From Bacteroidales bacterium (GTDB taxonomy: Bacteria; Bacteroidota; Bacteroidia; Bacteroidales; JAOZMU01): 5,889 nucleotides of DNA. How positions within the stretch are numbered: the stretch's first letter is position 1; each line of letters opens with the position of its first letter. The position numbers and the translations under genes are program-made. The stretch covers positions 1 through 5,889 of the forward strand of contig JAOZMU010000241.1 of assembly GCA_029934165.1 (NCBI GenBank). The letters run 5' to 3'. Below the pieces are notes generated by a model, which searched no databases, had not been told where the DNA came from, and saw only the letters and a list, made by a program, of their open reading frames with translations. This document shows positions 1 to 4,293 of the stretch, in pieces.

Positions 1-2
1 CA

Positions 3-176
3 ACTACAAGCGGAAAGCCCGAAGCCGCCCTAAAAGAACTGATTGTTATTTTTGCCGGCAAAAATACGCATAATGCTTTTTTTACACTACTGTCGGTGTG
101 GCTTCAAGCAACCACGACTGTAATGATGACTATTAGAAAATGGAAAACGGAAAAAGGTTTAGAAAAATCGGCATAA
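3..176 (+). CDS. Possible C-terminal end of an unidentified upstream gene (partial)
   Basis: This frame is open from the window edge to TAA at 174-176, giving 57 residues. It starts TTSGKPEAALKELIVIFAGK and ends TEKGLEKSA. I do not recognise the family. The first 20 residues look protein-like and the tail is basic. The middle, reading LLSVWLQATTTVMMTI, lies exactly on a hairpin repeat (82-130) that recurs in non-coding DNA at 3851-3897. Either the repeat invaded the 3' end of a real gene or the frame is open by chance. A competing frame ends at 31-33 after QLQAESPKPP. It lies on the same strand as lpxD, and its stop is 132 bp before the lpxD start. Coding status is doubtful without the upstream sequence. 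Confidence 0.3.
   Translation, partial: TTSGKPEAALKELIVIFAGKNTHNAFFTLLSVWLQATTTVMMTIRKWKTEKGLEKSA
47..66. repeat. 20-bp perfect palindrome
   Basis: TATTTTTGCCGGCAAAAATA reads the same on both strands. The central TTGCCGGCAA (52-61) has a near-identical counterpart, TTGCCAGCAA, at 3840-3849. Each lies just before a copy of the hairpin repeat. It could be a repeat end, a binding site for a dimeric protein, or the stem of a terminator if the upstream gene ends at 33. The symmetry is seen directly; the role is unknown. Confidence 0.5.
82..130 (+). repeat. Hairpin repeat, copy 1
   Basis: This 49-bp segment matches 3851-3897. Bases 85-109 agree with 3855-3879 at 21 of 25 positions, and all four differences are transitions. 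The tail 121-130 agrees with 3888-3897 at 9 of 10. The middle (110-120) is diverged and three bases longer. The centre, GCTTCAAGC, can form a small hairpin, and GTC..GTG on the left can pair with CAC..GAC on the right. Pairing is poorer than in copy 2. It is likely a dispersed structured intergenic repeat, seen here overlapping an open frame. Confidence 0.6.
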
Positions 177-189
177 TTATTTAACTTTG
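158..189 (+). promoter_or_regulatory. Candidate Bacteroidota promoter for lpxD
   Basis: TAACTTTG at 182-189 is an exact match to the TAnnTTTG -7 element of the Bacteroidota primary sigma factor. TTTA at 158-161 matches the -33 TTTG at three of four bases, with 20 bases between the two. Transcription would start near 195, leaving a leader of about 110 nt before the lpxD ATG. The -33 part overlaps the end of the doubtful upstream frame. The call rests on the consensus only. Confidence 0.4.
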
Positions 190-296
190 TACTAATTTGC
201 TTTGCAATTTAATAACAAAAAGGTCGAAGTACCTCGAATAATTTTAGAGGCGTAAAATATTGATGGAGTTCAAAGTAGCAAATTAAAGTTAGATAA
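177..296. repeat. Imperfect inverted repeat spanning the lpxD leader
   Basis: Bases 177-188 pair with 285-296 (11 Watson-Crick pairs plus one G-T), and 194-200 (AATTTGC) pair with 278-284 (GCAAATT). Five unpaired bases, 189-193, sit on the left side only. The loop of 77 bases holds a smaller CCTC (232-235) / GAGG (247-250) stem. The left arm overlaps the predicted -7 element, so a transcript from that promoter would carry only the inner part. It could be a decayed MITE-like insertion or a regulatory fold; no clear target-site duplication is visible. Confidence 0.4.
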
Positions 297-308
297 AATA
301 AAAATAAG

Positions 309-1346
309 ATGAAGGTAACAGCAGAACAAATCGCACAACTTATAGGCGGAACTATTGAAGGAGACCCAAAGGCAGTTGTAAGTAGTATATCGAAAATTGA
401 AGATGGCAAACCAGAGACTATGTCATTTTTGGCAAATCCGAAATATGAGAAATATATTTATACAACAAATGCCTCTATTATTCTGATTAACAATAGTTTT
501 GTTGCCGAGAAAGAAATCAAAGCGACACTAATCAGAGTCGAAGATGCCTATCAATCCTTTGCTACCTTGTTGCAGTGGTATGAAAGTACGCGGAAAAAGA
601 AAACGGGAATTGAGCAGCCTTCGTTCATAAGCGCGTCTGCAAAAATTGGCGAAAATGTTTACATCGGGGCGTTTGCTTATATTGGCGAAAATGCTACGAT
701 TGGCGATAATACGCGAATTTATCCGAACACATATATTGGTGATAATGTTACCATTGGCAAAGATTCGCTTATTTATGCTAGTGTAAATATTTCGCACGAT
801 TGTAAAATTGGCTCTTCTTGTGTCATTCATTCTGGAGCTGTGATTGGTGCCGATGGTTTTGGTTTTGCCTTAGCTACGGATAATAACACAAAAGTTCCGC
901 AGCTTGGAAATGTAATCATTGAAGACGAAGTTGAAATTGGTGCAAACACATCAATCGACAGAGCAACGTTAGGTTCGACAATTATCAACAAAGGCGTAAA
1001 AATAGATAATTTGGTACAAATCGCTCATAATGTTGAGATTGGAGCAAATTCTATAATAGTTTCGCAAGTCGGAATTTCGGGTTCTGCAAAAATCGGAAAG
1101 AATTGTGTTTTCGGCGGACAAGTGGGTGTTGTTGGACACGTTACGGTTGCCGATGGTGTCAAAATCGGAGGTCAAGGAGCAATCGGACGCGATATTAAAG
1201 AAGCAGGAGCTGTCATGCAAGGCTCGCCAGCCATTCCGATACGTAATTTTCAGAAATCTTCGGTAATCTTTAGACGGCTTCCTGAGATGGCAAAACAAAT
1301 CAACCAGCTAGAAAAAGAGTTGAAAGACCTGAAAGAAAAACTTTAG
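309..1346 (+). CDS. lpxD: UDP-3-O-(3-hydroxyacyl)glucosamine N-acyltransferase LpxD
   Basis: LpxD transfers a 3-hydroxyacyl chain from acyl carrier protein to the 2-amino group of UDP-3-O-acyl-glucosamine, the third step of lipid A synthesis, in the cytoplasm. The 345-residue length is normal. Residues 1 to about 100 form the uridine-binding N-terminal domain. Residues about 105-295 are hexapeptide repeats of the left-handed beta-helix type (for example AKIGENVYIG, NATIGDNTRI). GADGFGFA at 180-187 is the conserved substrate loop. H240 in NLVQIAHNV aligns with the catalytic histidine (H239) of E. coli LpxD. The basic, Leu/Glu-rich tail from about 325 (INQLEKELKDLKEKL) is a C-terminal helix. 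The ATG follows an A-rich stretch with no Shine-Dalgarno, usual for Bacteroidota. It is followed by a 250-bp gap, so it may not always be co-transcribed with lpxC. Confidence 0.97.
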   Translation: MKVTAEQIAQLIGGTIEGDPKAVVSSISKIEDGKPETMSFLANPKYEKYIYTTNASIILINNSFVAEKEIKATLIRVEDAYQSFATLLQWYESTRKKKTGIEQPSFISASAKIGENVYIGAFAYIGENATIGDNTRIYPNTYIGDNVTIGKDSLIYASVNISHDCKIGSSCVIHSGAVIGADGFGFALATDNNTKVPQLGNVIIEDEVEIGANTSIDRATLGSTIINKGVKIDNLVQIAHNVEIGANSIIVSQVGISGSAKIGKNCVFGGQVGVVGHVTVADGVKIGGQGAIGRDIKEAGAVMQGSPAIPIRNFQKSSVIFRRLPEMAKQINQLEKELKDLKEKL

Positions 1347-1359
1347 ATAAACACTTTTA

Positions 1360-1379
1360 AGGTCTAAGACCTATTTTTT
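1360..1379 (+). terminator. Weak terminator-like hairpin after lpxD
   Basis: AGGTCT (1360-1365) and AGACCT (1367-1372) are complementary, followed by six T at 1374-1379. Only about four pairs are realistic once a loop is allowed, so any termination would be partial. It lies 13 bp after the lpxD stop. Confidence 0.35.
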
Positions 1380-1421
1380 ATGAAACGTTTAAGCTGGTTA
1401 TTAGCAACTTAGGTTAATAAA

Positions 1422-1467
1422 AAGCATAAGAACTTTTGTAATGGTACTTATAAATCTTTTTATGCTT
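1422..1467 (+). other. Stem-loop in the lpxD-lpxC gap
   Basis: AAGCATAAGAA (1422-1432) pairs with TTTTTATGCTT (1457-1467), giving ten Watson-Crick pairs and one G-T pair around a 24-base loop. The loop holds a small GTA/TAC stem. There is no T-run directly after it. It could be an RNA element in a read-through lpxD-lpxC transcript or a DNA site. Function is unknown. Confidence 0.35.
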
Positions 1468-1486
1468 AATTATTTGTGTAAAAAGT

Positions 1487-1549
1487 AGGAGGATAAAGAT
1501 GCTCGACACTTTTGTAGTTGTTATTAATTTGAATTTCTACTTGGTGTAA
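1487..1549 (+). CDS. Possible 16-codon leader ORF with strong Shine-Dalgarno before lpxC
   Basis: A perfect AGGAGG at 1487-1492 is followed after six bases by ATG at 1499 and the frame MLDTFVVVINLNFYLV, ending in TAA at 1547-1549. The frame itself runs 1499-1549. The peptide is mostly hydrophobic. The lpx genes here lack Shine-Dalgarno sequences, as is usual in this phylum, so a perfect one at ideal spacing stands out. A stem-loop begins at the base after the stop, and lpxC starts 47 bases further on. A leader peptide controlling lpxC is one reading; chance or a decayed gene start is the alternative. I know of no family for it. Confidence 0.3.
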   Translation, partial: RRIKMLDTFVVVINLNFYLV

Positions 1550-1565
1550 GTTGTTGATAAACAAC
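1550..1565 (+). promoter_or_regulatory. Stem-loop between leader ORF and lpxC
   Basis: GTTGTT (1550-1555) and AACAAC (1560-1565) form a perfect six-pair stem with a GATA loop. It begins at the base after the short ORF stop and ends 31 bases before the lpxC ATG. No T-run follows, so it is not an intrinsic terminator. A 2x ACCATA tandem follows at 1578-1589. No clear TAnnTTTG promoter is visible in 1347-1596; TAAGTTG at 1547-1553 is only a partial match. Confidence 0.35.
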
Positions 1566-1596
1566 CAATAAAACAAGACCATAACCATAAAACACT

Positions 1597-2997
1597 ATGT
1601 CAGAAAAGCAAAGAACAATAGCCAAACCAATTTCTGTTTGCGGAAAAGGACTCCATACAGGACAAGATGTCGAAATGACTTTTTTGCCTGCTTCGGTAAA
1701 CTACGGATACAAATTTCAACGTGTCGATTTAGACGAGCGTCCGATTATTGATGCACGAGTAGAAAATGTTGTCGACACATCAAGAAGCACAGTTATCGGC
1801 GACAAAGGTGTCCGCATTGGAACTGTCGAACACGTTTTATCTGCACTTTACGGGCTGGGTATCGACAATGTGTTGATAGAAATCAATGCACCCGAAACCC
1901 CTATCATGGACGGAAGCGCGCGCTTTTTTACAGAAAAACTGCTCGAAGCCGGTAGCCAAGAACAAGATGCCGAAAGAGAATACATCGAAATCAAGGAAAA
2001 CATTTGCTACGAAAACAAAGAGACAGGCACAGAACTAATCGTTTATCCGGACACAAAGTTCAGCCTTAATGTAATGATAGACTACGACTCCGAAGTTTTG
2101 GGACAGCAATATGCCTATTTGGATAATTTGGACAAATACGCCAAGGAAATTTCTATGTGTCGCACTTTTGTTTTTCTTCGTGAGCTTGAGCCACTCTTAC
2201 AAAACAACCTTATCAAAGGCGGCGATTTGGACAATGCCATCGTAATTGTCGAACGCGAACTACCTCAAAACGAAGTAGATCGCATTGCAGATTTGTTCAA
2301 TCAGCCACACGTAGAGGTACGCTCGCAGGGGATTCTTAATAATGTTGACCTTCGATTTTCTAACGAGCCGGCACGACACAAACTACTCGATTTGTTGGGC
2401 GATTTAGCACTTGTCGGAAAACGCATAAAAGGACGAGTTTTGGCAACACGCTCAGGACACAACGCAAATGTCGAGTTTTCAAAAAAAATACGACAAGAGT
2501 TAAAACGCCGCAATCGTCCCAATGTTCGACCAGATATCGACCTGAATAGCACGCCATTATACAACATAAACCAAATTCGTAACATCCTTCCTCATCGTCC
2601 ACCATTTTTGCTTGTCGATAAGATTTTCCAGATGGAAAAGGAAATGGTTATCGGTGCAAAAAACATTACAATGAACGAAACTTTCTTCGTCGGACACTTC
2701 CCCGAAGAACCAGTTATGCCTGGTGTTCTCATCGCAGAATCTATGGCGCAAGTTGGTGGAATTTTAGTTCTGGACACTGTCCCAGACCCAGAAAACTACC
2801 TCACATTCTTCATGAAAATTGACAAACTCAAGTTCCGTAAAAAAGTCGTCCCAGGCGACACCTTGGTTATAAAAATGGAGTTACTAAGCCCCATCCGACG
2901 AGGTATCGCAAATATGCGAGGATATGCTTTTGTTGGCGATAGCGTAGTTACGGAAGGCGAATTTATGGCACAAATATCAAAAATAAAAAACAAATGA
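1597..2997 (+). CDS. lpxC-fabZ: Bifunctional LpxC deacetylase / FabZ 3-hydroxyacyl-ACP dehydratase
   Basis: The N-terminal half (about 1-300) removes the acetyl group from UDP-3-O-acyl-GlcNAc, the committed step of lipid A synthesis. It is a zinc enzyme. E78 and H79 (TVEHV) are the general base and first zinc ligand. H261 and D265 (HKLLD) are the other ligands, and H288 (SGHN) matches E. coli H265. After a basic linker (about 300-322), the FabZ half (about 323-466) dehydrates 3-hydroxyacyl-ACP in fatty acid elongation. LPHRPPFLLVDKI is at 331-343. H367 (GHFPEEPVMPG) and E381 are the catalytic pair, 14 residues apart as in E. coli FabZ. All key residues are present, so both activities are expected. 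The fusion is known in Bacteroidota and joins two enzymes drawing on the same hydroxyacyl-ACP pool. The ATG has an A-rich upstream. The stop overlaps lpxA. Confidence 0.97.
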   Translation: MSEKQRTIAKPISVCGKGLHTGQDVEMTFLPASVNYGYKFQRVDLDERPIIDARVENVVDTSRSTVIGDKGVRIGTVEHVLSALYGLGIDNVLIEINAPETPIMDGSARFFTEKLLEAGSQEQDAEREYIEIKENICYENKETGTELIVYPDTKFSLNVMIDYDSEVLGQQYAYLDNLDKYAKEISMCRTFVFLRELEPLLQNNLIKGGDLDNAIVIVERELPQNEVDRIADLFNQPHVEVRSQGILNNVDLRFSNEPARHKLLDLLGDLALVGKRIKGRVLATRSGHNANVEFSKKIRQELKRRNRPNVRPDIDLNSTPLYNINQIRNILPHRPPFLLVDKIFQMEKEMVIGAKNITMNETFFVGHFPEEPVMPGVLIAESMAQVGGILVLDTVPDPENYLTFFMKIDKLKFRKKVVPGDTLVIKMELLSPIRRGIANMRGYAFVGDSVVTEGEFMAQISKIKNK

Positions 2998-3773
2998 ATC
3001 AACCATTAGCTTATATTCACCCAGACGCTAAAATTGCCAAAAACGTAGTTATCGAGCCGTTCGTTACGATAGCCAAAAATGTTACTATCCAAGAAGGAAC
3101 ATGGATTGGAGCAAATGCAAGCATCTTAGAAGGGGCTCGAATTGGCAAAAATTGTCAAATCCACCAAGGAGCAGTAATTTCTGGCGTACCACAAGACCTC
3201 AAATTCAAGGGCGAAGCAACAACCGCCGAAATAGGTGATAATACAACTATTCGTGAATTTGTAACCATAAACCGTGGCACAAAATCGCGCGGGAAAACAG
3301 CCATAGGCTCAAACTCTCTACTCATGGCGTATGTACACGTTGCCCACGATTGTATCATTGGCAACAACTGTATAATTGTAAATAGCGTAGGCATTTCTGG
3401 CGAAGTGGTTATCGACGACTGGGCAATAATTGGCGGAATGACAGCCATACACCAATTTGTCCGTATCGGAAAACACGCAATGGTTTCTGGTGGTTCGCTA
3501 GTACGAAAAGACATACCACCATACATCAAAGCAGCCCGCGAGCCAACAGCCTTTGCCGGCATAAACTCAGTCGGTTTGCGCCGTCGAAACTTCACAAGCG
3601 AGCAAATCAGAGAAATCCAAGAAGTCTATCGCTATATCTACCAACGTGGATACAACAACACAAAAGCACTCCAAATAATTGAAACAGAAGTACCTGCATC
3701 AACAGAAAGAGACGAAATTCTCATGTTTATTCGCAACGCCGAAAGAGGAATCATAAAAGGATACAACGACTAA
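2994..3773 (+). CDS. lpxA: UDP-N-acetylglucosamine O-acyltransferase LpxA
   Basis: LpxA starts lipid A synthesis by moving a 3-hydroxyacyl chain from ACP to the 3-OH of UDP-GlcNAc. The 259-residue length is typical. Hexapeptide repeats of a left-handed beta-helix run to about residue 185, followed by a helical C-terminus used in trimer and nucleotide contacts. HVAHDC at 115-120 carries H118, matching catalytic H125 of E. coli, and H153 in AIHQF matches H160. The position of E. coli H144 is E137 here (SGEVVIDD). The acyl-ruler position (E. coli G173) is G166, which is compatible with long chains. The ATG shares ATGA with the lpxC-fabZ stop, which implies coupled translation. It is the last gene of the block, ahead of a terminator. 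Confidence 0.97.
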   Translation: MNQPLAYIHPDAKIAKNVVIEPFVTIAKNVTIQEGTWIGANASILEGARIGKNCQIHQGAVISGVPQDLKFKGEATTAEIGDNTTIREFVTINRGTKSRGKTAIGSNSLLMAYVHVAHDCIIGNNCIIVNSVGISGEVVIDDWAIIGGMTAIHQFVRIGKHAMVSGGSLVRKDIPPYIKAAREPTAFAGINSVGLRRRNFTSEQIREIQEVYRYIYQRGYNNTKALQIIETEVPASTERDEILMFIRNAERGIIKGYND

Positions 3774-3790
3774 TTTCTTTTCAAAGAAAT
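3773..3790 (+). other. Small hairpin on the lpxA stop
   Basis: ATTTCTTT (3773-3780) and AAAGAAAT (3783-3790) are complementary with two bases between them. It starts at the last base of the lpxA stop codon and precedes the main terminator by a few bases. It may protect the mRNA end or assist termination. Confidence 0.4.
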
Positions 3791-3794
3791 ATCA

Positions 3795-3830
3795 AAAAAA
3801 GCCATTTGAGGAAACTTAAATGGCTTTTTT
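3795..3830 (+). terminator. Rho-independent terminator of the lpx block
   Basis: AAAAAAGCCATTTGAG (3795-3810) pairs with CTTAAATGGCTTTTTT (3815-3830) over 16 positions, including one G-T pair, closing on a GAAA tetraloop (3811-3814). The 3' arm ends in six T. The A-run on the left makes it plausible in both directions. It is the clearest terminator in the window and ends the lpxC-fabZ/lpxA transcript. Confidence 0.88.
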
Positions 3831-3841
3831 GGTGGTGTGTT

Positions 3842-3907
3842 GCCAGCAATTTATCACCACTGTCAGTATGGCTTCGAGCTGCACCGATAGTGATGACAAT
3901 TTGTGGC
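3842..3907. repeat. Hairpin repeat, copy 2, within a 66-nt long hairpin
   Basis: Bases 3851-3897 match copy 1 at 82-130. Here the fold is nearly complete: GCCA (3842-3845) pairs with TGGC (3904-3907), CAA (3847-3849) with TTG (3901-3903), and 3854-3864 with 3886-3896 (one mismatch, one G-T). The inner GCTTCGAGC forms the tip. No long ORF runs through it. It lies 11 bp after the lpxA terminator. It resembles REP-like or non-autonomous structured repeats; the family name is not known to me. Confidence 0.6.
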
Positions 3908-3912
3908 GTGGT

Positions 3913-3981
3913 GTGCAAATAATTATGTTTTTACTTTTTAAAAACGCAAATAAAATTCGCGTTTTTGTTTTTGATTTGCAC
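3913..3981. terminator. Nested inverted repeat, candidate bidirectional terminator
   Basis: AAAAACGC (3940-3947) pairs with GCGTTTTT (3959-3966), with a possible inner AAT/ATT stem, and T-rich DNA follows on both strands. An outer pair, GTGCAAAT (3913-3920) and ATTTGCAC (3974-3981), encloses it. It lies between the lpx block and the convergent ATPase gene, a suitable place to end transcription from both sides. The lpx block already has a stronger terminator. Confidence 0.5.
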
Positions 3982-4199
3982 TAATAACAAATGGCATACA
4001 AAATGCTGTAAACTAAAAAAGGCGTAAAAAGCCGATTAAGTTCATTCTCTGTAAGTCTGTGGTAATGAGAGGTTTTAATCTTTTTTCTGTAATAATAGCC
4101 TGATTGTATTTTTGAAAATCCTCTTTTTGCAATGTCCTTTTGGTCGCTATCTATTTGTGCATTGGGAGTATGTTTGGAAACCGTAGTATTTATTTCGCA
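3982..4199. other. Stretch with no recognisable gene
   Basis: No plus-strand frame here resembles the C-terminus of a group II intron reverse transcriptase. The minus strand has an 83-codon frame (3981-4232), but its first part is antisense to the intron domain V, and I do not recognise the rest, which contains KIQSGYYYRKKIKTSHYHRL. A-run 4015-4020 with GGC (4021-4023) / GCC (4031-4033) is a three-pair stem that could weakly terminate the minus-strand ATPase transcript. The part nearest 4200 may be intron domain IV, but the boundary cannot be set. Confidence 0.4.
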
Positions 4200-4282
4200 T
4201 CTATGGAGAGCCGTATGAGCCGAGAGGTTCACGTGCGTGCCTGTGAGAGGTTTATGGGTGAAAGTCCTCTTACCTACTCGAC
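4200..4282 (+). mobile_element. 3' end of a degenerate group II intron (domains V and VI)
   Basis: GGAGAGCCGTATG at 4205-4217 is the classic start of group II intron domain V. The 34-nt domain is 4208-4241: triad AGC at 4209-4211, upper stem GAGCC (4217-4221) / GGTTC (4226-4230), GAGA loop, then the AC bulge. CTGTGAGAGG and TGGGTGAAAGTCC follow as domain VI. CCTACTCGAC (4273-4282) is a familiar intron 3' end, with the likely branch-point A in CCTAC. The lower stem of domain V has three mismatches in a row (4209-4211 against 4238-4240), including the triad, so splicing is unlikely. Domains I-III and the reverse transcriptase are not recognisable here, so the copy is probably 5'-truncated or decayed. 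It ends 11 bases before the ATPase stop codon, on the opposite strand. Confidence 0.75.
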
Positions 4283-4293
4283 AATTTCTGTCA

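Noticed and set aside
155..595. tRNA or rRNA genes
   Set aside because: No acceptor/T-loop pattern or CCA end seen here or elsewhere in the window.
1435..1476. Promoter TTTG...TATTTG upstream of lpxC
   Set aside because: Spacing of about 32 bases is far from the usual 19-21, and the -7 element is incomplete.
3155..3595. Long minus-strand frame within lpxA
   Set aside because: It is an antisense shadow of a clear lpxA coding region.
82..3897. CRISPR array or tandem repeat from the two repeat copies
   Set aside because: Only two diverged copies nearly 4 kb apart, with genes between and no regular spacers.
3911..3923. GTGTGCAAATAAT as the 5' end of the group II intron
   Set aside because: It matches GTGYG loosely, but the resulting 372-nt intron would be too short for domains I-IV, and a terminator-like structure lies inside.
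3870..3983. Short plus-strand frame beginning MASSCTDSDD
   Set aside because: It spans the hairpin repeat and terminator-like structure, with no recognisable protein features.
3981..4232. 83-codon minus-strand frame beginning MNLSAHTALHRC
   Set aside because: Its start lies antisense within intron domain V, it is not similar to any family I know, and it ends among terminator-like structure. More likely an accidental frame.
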